Below the pieces are notes generated by a model, which made no database searches, was not told where the DNA came from, and was given only the letters and a program-made list of their open reading frames with translations. Positions 15,868-23,776 of a stretch of 34,437 nucleotides of DNA are shown here, in pieces. The first letter of the stretch is position 1. Every line of letters begins with the position of its first letter. A program made the translations under genes and the position numbers. Origin of the DNA: JAANXG01 sp049583715 (GTDB lineage Bacteria; Pseudomonadota; Gammaproteobacteria; Arenicellales; JAANXG01); contig JBAUWJ010000043.1 of assembly GCA_049583715.1 (NCBI GenBank), positions 1-34,437 on the forward strand, given 5' to 3'.

Positions 15868-15887
15868 GCGGGCGAACGTTTGCCCGC
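15868..15887. promoter_or_regulatory. Operator-like palindrome upstream of the secreted-protein gene
   Basis: GCGGGC (15868-15873) and GCCCGC (15882-15887) flank an AACGTT palindrome, giving a near-perfect 16-bp dyad (GGGCGAACGTTTGCCC). It lies 20 bp upstream of the candidate -35 of the next gene. The duplicated promoter at 13.46 kb lacks it. Confidence 0.3.
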
Positions 15888-15906
15888 GCCAGGAACCACG
15901 ACCATC

Positions 15907-15935
15907 TTTCACTCATCCGGCATGTCCTTTAGAAT
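15907..15935 (+). promoter_or_regulatory. Candidate promoter of the secreted-protein gene
   Basis: TTTCAC (15907-15912) and TAGAAT (15930-15935) are separated by exactly 17 bp and lie 55 bp before the ATG at 15985. The same spacing and -10 recur in the truncated copy at 13457-13485, which supports a functional promoter carried along with a duplication. Confidence 0.5.
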
Positions 15936-15984
15936 TTCCATGCTGTCCTGTAACGGTGGTGTCCATGAACTGAGGAAGGGGCTT

Positions 15985-16608
15985 ATGCGCTATCGAGGTA
16001 TAGTTGTAGCGATCACGCTGTTGTTCCCGCTGGCTTTCCTGCCCCAGATCATTCCGGTGGGCTCCGCGGCGTCCGGTAGCTGCGAAAGGATTGTCGGCAA
16101 CTGGGCCTGGTTCCTCGGTGGAAAGGTAACCTTTGAGGCAGGCTCTTACGCCGTGTGGACGCCGCCCGTCAGCAGTCTCCCACCCGCCGTGGGTACCTGG
16201 CATTGCGCCCGGACCGATGGGACCTACACAGTGACGTGGCAGAACGGATTCGTCGACACCTTGAGGTTGTCCTCCGACCGGAGTCGGCTCAGTGGCACCA
16301 ATTCCGCCGGAGTTCAGGTCTGGGGCCGGCGCCTGTCCACGCCGGGCAGCGCCAATCCGGTGCAACAACGCAGTGTTGCACAGAAGGCTTCTCCAGGAGC
16401 GGCCTTGCAGGCGAAAGTCCAGCACTTCCTTCAGCAGGGGCTGCAAGCATTGCTCCCGAACAGCGGGACGTCCGGGCAATCGAATACCGGTACCAGCAGT
16501 GGCAGCAGTGTGTGTACGTCGCTGAACCAGAACGGATGCTGGCACACCCTCGGACGGGGCGGCGCCGGTTACGAACAGCTCAACCAAAGAAAGGGAGCAT
16601 TCCGGTAA
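15985..16608 (+). CDS. Secreted protein of unknown function
   Basis: The frame is open from 15856, but ATG 15985 is chosen: AGGAAGGGG lies just upstream and the protein then begins with a clean signal peptide (MRYRGIVVAITLLFPLAFLP, cleavage probably near S-A-A-S at 27-30). The mature part has a compact beta-rich section at about 33-117 (C-E-R-I-V-G-N-W, G-T-W-H-C, Y-T-V-T-W-Q-N-G, L-S-G-T-N-S-A-G), which resembles small binding domains with Cys33 and Cys74 perhaps paired. A helical stretch at about 140-157 and a Ser/Gly/Thr linker follow, then an end with Cys177 and Cys185. I do not recognise the family. Confidence 0.65.
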   Translation: MRYRGIVVAITLLFPLAFLPQIIPVGSAASGSCERIVGNWAWFLGGKVTFEAGSYAVWTPPVSSLPPAVGTWHCARTDGTYTVTWQNGFVDTLRLSSDRSRLSGTNSAGVQVWGRRLSTPGSANPVQQRSVAQKASPGAALQAKVQHFLQQGLQALLPNSGTSGQSNTGTSSGSSVCTSLNQNGCWHTLGRGGAGYEQLNQRKGAFR

Positions 16609-16655
16609 GCGCTGCCGGCTGCGAGCTCTTCCTGACTCGAGAGGTGACGGAGAAG

Positions 16656-16676
16656 GCGAACCCCCATGAGGTTCGC
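16656..16676. repeat. Perfect 7-bp hairpin ahead of aceE
   Basis: GCGAACC (16656-16662) pairs with GGTTCGC (16670-16676) across a 7-base loop. No T-run follows, so it is not a standard terminator. The remaining sequence between the secreted-protein gene and aceE shows nothing else recognisable. Confidence 0.3.
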
Positions 16677-16873
16677 TCCGCATCACCGCGTCGGGAAACG
16701 CCGCCGCCGGGCAGTTCGAAGTGCTTTCGCGGGTGGGACATCGCCCGCACCCCAACGCCCGGATTCCCACCCGGGCCGTTGCGCTGGAGGGCTGTGTTAA
16801 GGTGTTGCAGGCCGGGGCGTCGGGTTCCGGCAAGTGACCGAGAGAGGCCCGAATCCGGACCCTGCGCCGTGCG

Positions 16874-19585
16874 ATGAGCAACGAACCGAATCCGAGTGAT
16901 TTTCTGACGGCGCTCCGCGCCGCAGACCCGCACGACATCGACAGCGACGAGACCCGGGACTGGCTGGACAGCCTGGCCGACGTCATCCAACGCGACGGAC
17001 TGGAGCGTGCCGAGTACCTGGTCAGCCGCCTGATCGATGCGGGCCGCCGCGCCGGCGGAAGATTTCACACCCGCCACACCACGCCTTATCGCAACACCAT
17101 TCCCGTCGACGCTCAACCGGCTTATCCCGGGAATCTGGATCTGGAACACCACCTCACGGCTATCCATCGATGGAACGCCCTGGCAATGGTCATGCGCGCG
17201 AACCAGGCCCATCCCGAGCTCGGGGGCCACATCGCCACTTACGCGTCTATCGCCGACCTGTTCGAAGTCGGATTCAACCATTTCTTTCGGGCACCGTCGG
17301 CCGAGCATTCGGGAGACCTGATCTACTTCCAGCCCCATGCGTCGCCGGGGCTGTACGCCCGCGCTTATCTCGAGGGAAGACTCACCGGGGATAATCTTGC
17401 CCATTTCCGCCGGGAGGTCTCCGGCGGGATGGGAAGAGGCCTGTCATCGTACCCCCACCCCACTCTGATGCCTGGATTCTGGCAGTTTCCCACCGGGTCC
17501 ATGGGACTCGGCCTGCTCACGGCTATCTACCAGGCGCGCTTTCAACACTATCTTCAGAACCGCGGCATCATCCCGGCGAGCGACAGGAGGGTGTGGATCT
17601 ATGTCGGCGACGGCGAGATGGACGAACCGGAATCGCTCGCCGGCATCTCGCTGGCCGCGCGGGAGCAACTGGACAACCTGGTCCTGGTGGTCAACTGCAA
17701 CCTGCAGCGGCTCGACGGCCCGGTGCGAGGCAACGGCAACATCGTCCAGGAGCTCGAGACGCTGTTCGCCGGTGCGGGCTGGAACGTGATCAAGGTGCTG
17801 TGGGGCAGCAACTGGGATCTGCTGTTCGCGCGCGACAAGGGCGGCTGGATACTCCGACGGATGGCGGAGGCCGTGGACGGCGAGTTCCAGAAGCTCGGCG
17901 CCACCGACGGGCTCTACAACCGGGAGCATTTCTTCTCCCGCTACCCGGAGCTGGCGGCCCTGGTGGCGAACATGTCCGACGAGGCCATCGACGGGCTGAT
18001 GCGCGGCGGACACGACCCGGTCAAGATCTTCGCCGCCTACGACGCGGCGGTGAAGCACCGGGGGCAACCGACGGTTATCCTTGCACAAACCTGGAAGGGC
18101 TACGGCATGGGCCGGTCCGGGCAGGCCGCCAATGACGCGCACCAGACCAAGAAGCTGGCCCGGGCCGATATCGAGCACTTTCGCGACCGCTTCGGCCTGC
18201 ACCTCAGCGACGAAGCTCTGGACAACGTGGCGCTGTACCACCCCGGTGAGAACAGTCCGGAGGTGCGCTACATGAGGGAACGCCGGGACGCGCTCGGCGG
18301 CTGGCTCCCGCAGCGACGGCAAACGGCCAGGCCGGTCAGCGTCGCAGACCCCGGTCCGTACACGATGTTCCGGGAGGATTCCGGCGATCGCGCCTTCTCG
18401 ACGACCATGGCCTTCGTGCGGCTGCTCACCAAGCTGATGCGGGACCGCGAGCTCGGCTGGCGAATCGTGCCGATCGTGGCCGACGAGGCGCGCACCTTCG
18501 GCATGCAGAACATGTTCCGCGAGTTCGGCATCTATTCCCCCTGGGGCCAGCTTTACACTCCGCAGGACGCCGAGCAGCTCGCCTTTTACCGGGAAGACGT
18601 GAAGGGCCAGATTCTCGAGGAAGGCATCACGGAGGCTGGGTCGATCAGCTCCTGGATCGCCGCCGGGACGGCCTGGTCCCACAGCGACGTGCCCATGCTG
18701 CCCTGCTACATCTTCTACTCGATGTTCGGCTTTCAGCGAGTCGCCGACCTCATCTGGAATGCCGCCGACAGCCAGGCCCGTGGGTTTCTGCTCGGCGCCA
18801 CCGCCGGGCGCACGACGCTCTCCGGAGAGGGGCTGCAGCACGAAGACGGCCAGAGCCACGTCTACGCCGCTACGGTGCCGACCTGCCGGGCCTATGACCC
18901 GGCCTTTGCCTTCGAGGTCGTCGTCATCGTCGAGGACGGCGTGCGACGGATGATGACCGAGGGACAGAACTGCTTCTACTACATGACCCTCTACAACGAG
19001 AACTACACCCATCCGGCTATGCCGGAGGGCGCTGAGGAGGGTATCCGCCGGGGCATGTATCTGCTGCGCCGCGCTCCGCTCGCGGAAAACGCGCCGCGCA
19101 TTCAGCTTCTGGGGAGCGGAAGCATCCTGCACGAAGTGCTTGCCGCGGCCGATCTGCTCGAAGCGGAGTTCGGTGTCGCAGCCGACGTGTGGAGCGTCAC
19201 CAGCTTCAGCGAGCTGCGCAGGGACGGCATCGCCTGCGATCGCGCCAACCTGCTGAAACCCGGCGAGGCCCCCGCCCTGCCCTATATCACCCGCCAGCTC
19301 GGTGAGCATCGCGGCCCGGTGGTAGCCGCCACCGACTACGTGCGAGCGTATCCCGACCTGATCCGCAACTGGATCCCGCGCCGCTACTGCGTGCTCGGCA
19401 CGGACGGCTTCGGCAGGTCCGACACCCGCGCGGCGCTCCGCGATTTCTTCGAGATCGACAAACGCTACATTGCCCTGGCGGCGATCAGGTGCCTCGCCGA
19501 GGAATCCGAGATCCCGGTGGAAACGGTCGCGTGCGCCATTCAGCATCTCGGAATCGACCCGGACAAGCCCGATCCGCAGGGATAG
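16874..19585 (+). CDS. aceE: Pyruvate dehydrogenase E1 component, homodimeric type
   Basis: The 903-residue protein is a complete AceE-type E1. The thiamin diphosphate motif is GDGEMDEPE (245-253) through NCNLQ (274-278). It also has the family segments FQPHASPG, SYPHPTLMPGFWQFPTGSMG, KGYGMGRSGQ with AHQTKKL, TFGMQNMFREFGIYSPWGQ and YTPQDAEQLAFYREDVKGQ. AceE decarboxylates pyruvate and passes the acetyl group to the lipoyl domain of E2 in the cytoplasmic complex. No E2 (aceF) or E3 (lpd) gene is next to it, which is unusual because aceE is normally first in an aceEF or aceEF-lpd operon; this may be an unlinked or second copy. Some conserved segments vary (GRSGQAAN where GDAAEGKN is usual). 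A weak ribosome-binding site precedes the ATG. Confidence 0.95.
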   Translation: MSNEPNPSDFLTALRAADPHDIDSDETRDWLDSLADVIQRDGLERAEYLVSRLIDAGRRAGGRFHTRHTTPYRNTIPVDAQPAYPGNLDLEHHLTAIHRWNALAMVMRANQAHPELGGHIATYASIADLFEVGFNHFFRAPSAEHSGDLIYFQPHASPGLYARAYLEGRLTGDNLAHFRREVSGGMGRGLSSYPHPTLMPGFWQFPTGSMGLGLLTAIYQARFQHYLQNRGIIPASDRRVWIYVGDGEMDEPESLAGISLAAREQLDNLVLVVNCNLQRLDGPVRGNGNIVQELETLFAGAGWNVIKVLWGSNWDLLFARDKGGWILRRMAEAVDGEFQKLGATDGLYNREHFFSRYPELAALVANMSDEAIDGLMRGGHDPVKIFAAYDAAVKHRGQPTVILAQTWKGYGMGRSGQAANDAHQTKKLARADIEHFRDRFGLHLSDEALDNVALYHPGENSPEVRYMRERRDALGGWLPQRRQTARPVSVADPGPYTMFREDSGDRAFSTTMAFVRLLTKLMRDRELGWRIVPIVADEARTFGMQNMFREFGIYSPWGQLYTPQDAEQLAFYREDVKGQILEEGITEAGSISSWIAAGTAWSHSDVPMLPCYIFYSMFGFQRVADLIWNAADSQARGFLLGATAGRTTLSGEGLQHEDGQSHVYAATVPTCRAYDPAFAFEVVVIVEDGVRRMMTEGQNCFYYMTLYNENYTHPAMPEGAEEGIRRGMYLLRRAPLAENAPRIQLLGSGSILHEVLAAADLLEAEFGVAADVWSVTSFSELRRDGIACDRANLLKPGEAPALPYITRQLGEHRGPVVAATDYVRAYPDLIRNWIPRRYCVLGTDGFGRSDTRAALRDFFEIDKRYIALAAIRCLAEESEIPVETVACAIQHLGIDPDKPDPQG

Positions 19586-19683
19586 AAACCGTCGCGAGGG
19601 CCCGGGCCACGCGGATGCAACCCGCACGGGCCTGCTTCCCGGCAGCGCGGTCGATTTTCGGTGAGACGCGGCGGCTCCGGGTT

Positions 19684-20349
19684 CTATGTCTGGTCGGGGG
19701 TCCCGCCGACAACCAGATCGAAGCGAGCACTCAGCTCGGCGCCACCGGACGCCGGTCTAAATGCCGCCACCACCAGTGAGCGGCGTTCCGCAGGAACGCT
19801 CTTGAACACGAAGTCCTCGGCGTTGCGCGGCTCGCCCTCGATGTAGAGCTGAGTGATCAACCTCTGCGCGCCGGGCACCAGGACCAGGATATGAATATGC
19901 GGGGTGCGGCCTGGATAGGGAACCGGTCGGATCGTGCGGAATCGATAGCCGCCCTGCGCATCGCTGACGGTATGCCCGTGTCCCTGGAAATTCTCATCCA
20001 GCGGTACGTCGCGGTGGTCCCGTGAGTGATGATAGCGACCGTTGGCGTCGCACTGCCAGATCTCCACCCGGGCACCGGCGACGGCGTGACCCCCGGTGTC
20101 GAGGACGCGGCCCGTCAGGTCGGTGATCCGTCCTGCCGCGACGCCATTGCGGCCCTTTACGCGGGTAAGGTCGTTGTCATCGTCAAGGGGCAGCCGCTCG
20201 GGATAAAACGGGCCCGATGTCTGTCGCGGCGTCGGCAGGAGTGCCGCCGCCCACGCCCGGTGCCAGCTAATCCCCAGGGCCCCGATGAAGGCCAGCAGTT
20301 TTCTACGCGACGATTTCGTCGAGGAATCGTTCAATCCATGGTGTCTCAC
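19684..20349 (-). CDS. Exported intradiol ring-cleavage dioxygenase
   Basis: A 221-residue protein of the protocatechuate 3,4-dioxygenase/catechol 1,2-dioxygenase fold. Candidate non-heme Fe(III) ligands are all present: Tyr106 (GRYHH), Tyr145 (PYPGRTP), His151 and His153 (PHIHI). The N-terminus holds S-R-R-K-L-L followed by a hydrophobic stretch (residues 15-36), a probable Tat signal, so it probably acts in the periplasm on a catecholic or related compound. No aromatic degradation cluster surrounds it. The start is GTG 20349; a TTG five codons later is also possible. It is convergent with aceE, about 100 bp apart. Confidence 0.88.
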   Translation of the reverse strand: MRHHGLNDSSTKSSRRKLLAFIGALGISWHRAWAAALLPTPRQTSGPFYPERLPLDDDNDLTRVKGRNGVAAGRITDLTGRVLDTGGHAVAGARVEIWQCDANGRYHHSRDHRDVPLDENFQGHGHTVSDAQGGYRFRTIRPVPYPGRTPHIHILVLVPGAQRLITQLYIEGEPRNAEDFVFKSVPAERRSLVVAAFRPASGGAELSARFDLVVGGTPDQT

Positions 20350-20604
20350 CTGTCCACCCGGTCGCTGTCGGTTGTATTACAGGCTTCGTTGATTCGGTGT
20401 CCGGTCATCGCGTGCCGTCTACGCCGGAAAGGCCTTCGAGTTTCCGGAAACAGATCGGGAAAGTCGCCGAGAACGGCATCATGCGCCGCCTCCCCGTCGG
20501 AATCAACCTGTATGCAGACGGCTTCGTTTACCTCGTCGAGCCGGGCCGGACTCTTGCTTCGAGCCGCCGTTCGTGACAACCCGGGTCCGCGGGATAGAAA
20601 CGAG

Positions 20605-22125
20605 TCAGACGACGGTCACCGGTACTTTGCCGATCCTGGCCTGCCAGCGGCGCGGGCCGGTGGCATGGATGGATTCGCCGCCCGAGTCCACGGCCACGAT
20701 GACGGGCATGTCCTCCACTTCGAGCTCGTGGATCGCCTCCATCCCGAGGTCCTCGAAGGCGAGAACGCGGGATCGCCGGATCGACTTCGAGACCAGATAG
20801 GCGGCGCCGCCGACGGCGATGAGGTACACCGCGCGATGACGCCGGATGGCCTCGATCGCCTCCGGCCCGCGCTCCGCCTTGCCGATCATGCCGAAAAGGC
20901 CGGTTTGAGAGAGCATGATCTCGGTGAACTTGTCCATGCGCGTCGCCGTGGTGGGGCCGGCGGGGCCGATCACCTCGTTTCCTACCGCGTCGACGGGTCC
21001 CACGTAGTAGATGAACCTGCCCTTGAAATCCACCGGCAGATCCTCACCGCGCTCGAGCCGATCCCGGATGCGCTTGTGCGCGGCGTCCCTTCCGGTAAGC
21101 AGCTTACCGGAGATCAACAGCCTCTCCCCGGCCCGCCAGCCCTGCAACTCCTGCGGCGTCACGACATCGATGTCGATTCGCTTCGCGCCGGTGTCGCCTA
21201 CCCTCGCGACCTCGGGCCAGTCCTCCAGTGAGGGAGGCGTGAGCTCAGCCGGTCCACTGCCGTCGAGCTCGAAGTGCGCGTGCCGGGTGGCGGCACAGTT
21301 GGGAATGATCGCAACCGGCAGGTTCGCCGCATGGGTCGGATAGTCCAGCACCTTGACGTCGAGCACAGTGGTGAGGCCGCCCAGTCCCTGGGCGCCGATG
21401 CCGAGCTGGTTCACCCTCTCGAACACCTCGAGTCGCAGGGATTCCGCGGCAGACTGTGGACCCCGCTCGCGCAGCTCGTGAATGTTTATGGTTTCCATGC
21501 AGGCCTGTTTGGCGAGACACATGGCCTTGTCCGCGGTGCCGCCGATCCCGATGCCGAGGATACCCGGGGGGCACCATCCGGCACCCATCTTCGGCACCTC
21601 GCCCAGCACCCAGTCGACGATGCTGTCTGACGGATTGAGCATGGCGAAACGCGCCTTCGCCTCCGAGCCGCCTCCCTTGGCCGCAAGCTTCACCTCGACG
21701 CGGTCTCCGAGAACGACGTCCATGTAGATGACCGCCGGCGTGTTGTCGCCGGTGTTTCGGCGCGCGCCGGCGGGGTCGGCCACTATCGAAGCTCGCAGCT
21801 TGTTTTCCGGATACCCATAAGCACGGCGCACACCCTCATTGACCATCTCCTCGACGCCCATGGAAGCATCCCATCGCACTTCCATGCCGATTCTCAGGAA
21901 GACGGTGACGATGCCGGTGTCCTGGCACACGGGGCGGCAGCCTTCGGCGCACATGCGCGAGTTGATCAGGATCTGCGCAATGGCGTCCTTGGCGACGGGG
22001 TTCTCCTCCCTGCGGTACGCCTCGGTCATCGCATCCACGAAATCCCTCGGGTGGTAGTAGGAGATGTATTGAAGCGCGTCCGCGATGCTCTGGATGAAAT
22101 CATTCTGACGGATGGTTGTGGTCAT
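20605..22125 (-). CDS. Fumarate hydratase, class I (iron-sulfur type)
   Basis: A 506-residue class I fumarase combining the alpha and beta parts in one chain. Cluster cysteines fit the family: Cys67 (PVCQDTG), Cys185 (GAGWCPPG) and Cys277 (PNCAATRHAHF), together holding a [4Fe-4S] cluster. KGGGSEAK, GIGGTADKAM and the C-terminal G-P-A-G-P-T-T-A-T-R-M-D segment with E-I-M-L complete the picture. It hydrates fumarate to L-malate in the TCA cycle. Tartrate dehydratase shares the fold, so a related substrate cannot be fully excluded. The start is ATG 22125, without a clear ribosome-binding site. The intradiol gene lies 255 bp downstream on the same strand; a short open frame between them is doubtful. 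Confidence 0.92.
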   Translation of the reverse strand: MTTTIRQNDFIQSIADALQYISYYHPRDFVDAMTEAYRREENPVAKDAIAQILINSRMCAEGCRPVCQDTGIVTVFLRIGMEVRWDASMGVEEMVNEGVRRAYGYPENKLRASIVADPAGARRNTGDNTPAVIYMDVVLGDRVEVKLAAKGGGSEAKARFAMLNPSDSIVDWVLGEVPKMGAGWCPPGILGIGIGGTADKAMCLAKQACMETINIHELRERGPQSAAESLRLEVFERVNQLGIGAQGLGGLTTVLDVKVLDYPTHAANLPVAIIPNCAATRHAHFELDGSGPAELTPPSLEDWPEVARVGDTGAKRIDIDVVTPQELQGWRAGERLLISGKLLTGRDAAHKRIRDRLERGEDLPVDFKGRFIYYVGPVDAVGNEVIGPAGPTTATRMDKFTEIMLSQTGLFGMIGKAERGPEAIEAIRRHRAVYLIAVGGAAYLVSKSIRRSRVLAFEDLGMEAIHELEVEDMPVIVAVDSGGESIHATGPRRWQARIGKVPVTVV

Positions 22126-22206
22126 GGACAGGTCTCTCGAGCCGGGCCGCGTCAGCGTACCACACCACCTTCGGCTGATCTTCAGGGAAGCTCTGATTAA
22201 TCGTCG

Positions 22207-22297
22207 TTGTCACTGCGAGCGCAGCGAAGCAATCCAGGATGCCTGCCACTCCACGCTTTCTGGATTGCTTCGTCGCGTCGCTCCTCGCAATGACAGC
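22207..22297. repeat. REP-like intergenic palindrome
   Basis: The left arm (22207-22239) reads GTCACTGCGAGC then GCAGCGAAGCAATCCAG. The right arm (22258-22297) is its reverse complement with a small insertion (GTCATTGCGAGGAGC then GACGAAGCAATCCAG). Together they form a long imperfect hairpin around a roughly 18-base loop. This sequence type is a dispersed repeat in many proteobacteria. It lies in the 220-bp space between fumarase and the exported cupin. Confidence 0.75.
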
Positions 22298-22345
22298 GCT
22301 TCCCTGGATAGCAACCCTGCGGCCCCTCCGCGGCATGTCCTCCCG

Positions 22346-22783
22346 TCAGAAGCGGGTCTTGTTCATCAACGGCTGACCCCGGCGTCCGATTTGCACGATC
22401 AGCGCCCTCGTCGCCCTGGTCGCACTCGCGTTGTGCGCCTCCATCGGATTGCCGATGGGCTCCCGGTACAAGGAACCCGCCTTGATGGTCCGGGGTTTCT
22501 TGCCTTTCTCGCGGACGACGAAGGGGCCGCTCAGCACGTAAACATAGACGGGGCCGGTGTGATAATGCTGCGCGCCCTTCCATCCTGGAGGAAACGTGAC
22601 GCGACTGACCGTCACCTGCTCATCCTGCACGCCATGCAGGGGCTCCTTGAGCAGAAGGTCCTTGATTGAACCCGGACACTTGTATTCCTGCTGGTCCCCG
22701 GAAGCGAGCACGGTATTCCCCGTGTTCGAAGCCGTCAGCACGGCGGTTAACAGAAAAGACACCGCCATTGTCGATCTATGCAT
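22346..22783 (-). CDS. Exported cupin-domain protein
   Basis: The frame is open from 22924, but ATG 22783 with GGAGGGGA just upstream is chosen, giving 145 residues that begin with a signal peptide (MHRSTMAVSFLLTAVLTAS). After a Cys-containing segment (EYKCPGS), a single cupin carries GAQHYHTGPVYVYVLSG, with His73 and His75 as likely metal ligands, and a second motif ending N-P-M-E-A-H-N. Such small periplasmic cupins are common and their substrates are mostly unknown. The gene is divergent from a broken regulator, 180 bp away, which may once have controlled it. Confidence 0.8.
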   Translation of the reverse strand: MHRSTMAVSFLLTAVLTASNTGNTVLASGDQQEYKCPGSIKDLLLKEPLHGVQDEQVTVSRVTFPPGWKGAQHYHTGPVYVYVLSGPFVVREKGKKPRTIKAGSLYREPIGNPMEAHNASATRATRALIVQIGRRGQPLMNKTRF

Positions 22784-22962
22784 GTGTCCGTCCCCTCCGG
22801 ACAACGCATCTTCCCGAGAAGAACCGCCATCCGGGATGTGTGAAAGTGATGAATCTACTGCCGGACGGAGCGAATCACTTTGCCGGAACCTTGCTTTTTC
22901 GTTAAGATCACACTGTCGTTCCACCCAGAAACCGTGTGCCGCAAGCTACGCGGGGAACGCGA

Positions 22963-23445
22963 GTGATTGTTGCCTTCGGACACCGCCGGCTCGATGTCGA
23001 TCGCCGCGAGCTCCGGCGCGACGGCGAGTTGATCGAGCTTCAGCCCCAGATGTTTGACCTGCTCGTTTATCTCATACGGCAACGTCACCGGGTTGTCAGC
23101 AAAACCGATCTTCTCAAAGCGGTGTGGCAGGGACGAGTCGTTTCGGATTCGGCAGTGGCGGCGCGCGCTGGCCGATAACGGCACCGAGCAGCGGCTCATT
23201 CGAACATTCGCCCGCAAAGGCTTCCGCTTCATGGGCGACGTCACGCCGATACCGGCGCAGACGCTGCAGGTTCCCGGCAGGACGGCCCGGGACTCATCAG
23301 CCTCCCCGAACATCTCCAGCGTGCCGTCGATCGCGGTGGCACCATTCACGAACCTCGGCGACGACGGCGGACTCGACAAACTGGCGGCCAGGCTGGTGGA
23401 GGAGATCGGCCGCCCGCTGCTGGAAGTAGAGTTCCCCAGTCACAT
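22963..23445 (+). pseudogene. Frameshifted CadC-type winged-helix regulator
   Basis: GTG 22963 with GGGGAA upstream opens an OmpR/CadC-like winged-helix domain: FGHRRLDVDRRELRRDG, ELIELQPQMFDLLVYLI, V-V-S-K-T-D-L-L-K-A-V-W and VVSDSAVA. The frame then hits a stop at 23178. Homology resumes at once in another frame, R-R-A-L-A-D-N-G-T-E-Q-R-L-I-R-T-F-A-R-K-G-F-R-F, which shows a frameshift and the loss of about six codons between the two parts. Farther on SIAVAPFTNLGDDGG matches the start of the sensor part of such regulators, and the frame then runs out without the expected sensor domain. The gene is dead as drawn. Confidence 0.75.
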
Positions 23446-23480
23446 CATGCTGCTTCTCTTACCTCGCTACTCCGGAAGAC

Positions 23481-23680
23481 TCACCCGACGCGGGCCATCA
23501 AGCCGGCACTCGTGATCGTCCGTGTTGCTTCGGCCGCGCACAACATCGAGCGCTCGAGGTTCTCGTACAGGCCGACGAACCCCACGGCCGCATTGTCTGC
23601 CCGGCCGATGACAGTGAGGTCGAGACGCCTGCCCCCCCGACATCGCCGTACATCGCGTCGGCGAAATGAATGTTTCAATA
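23481..23680 (-). pseudogene. Remnant of a class III adenylate/guanylate cyclase
   Basis: On the minus strand, H-F-A-D-A-M-Y-G-D-V-G-G in one frame is followed by R-L-D-L-T-V-I-G-R-A-D-N-A-A-V in the next. Together they match the end of the class III cyclase core (H-x-G-x2-x-Y-G-N-I-G ... R-L-D-F-T-V-I-G-x-A-V-N-x-A). The join is a shift of about one base in a run of G. The following L-Y-E-N-L-E-R-S-M-L and the stop at 23481 are degraded, and the catalytic N-terminal part is absent. The stretch up to the potassium channel gene holds nothing else recognisable. Confidence 0.6.
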
Positions 23681-23776
23681 GCGGCCATTCGAGGGCGACT
23701 CCCGTGGCCGGCAAGGGCGGCCCGGCTTGATGGTAGACTTACCTGAATTCCAACAACTCCGGCGTGGGGCCGTTCG

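Noticed and set aside
16656..16676. A Rho-independent terminator between the secreted-protein gene and aceE.
   Set aside because: The stem is good but no T-run follows on either strand.
17444..19627. A very long minus-strand open frame (about 727 codons) opposite aceE.
   Set aside because: It mirrors the aceE codon pattern; aceE itself has every family motif, so the antisense frame is a GC-skew artefact. The same applies to long frames opposite the CNT, K+ channel and methyltransferase genes.
20346..20579. A 77-codon minus-strand frame whose stop overlaps the dioxygenase GTG.
   Set aside because: TTG start without a convincing ribosome-binding site, Arg-rich end and no recognisable fold; the overlap may be chance.
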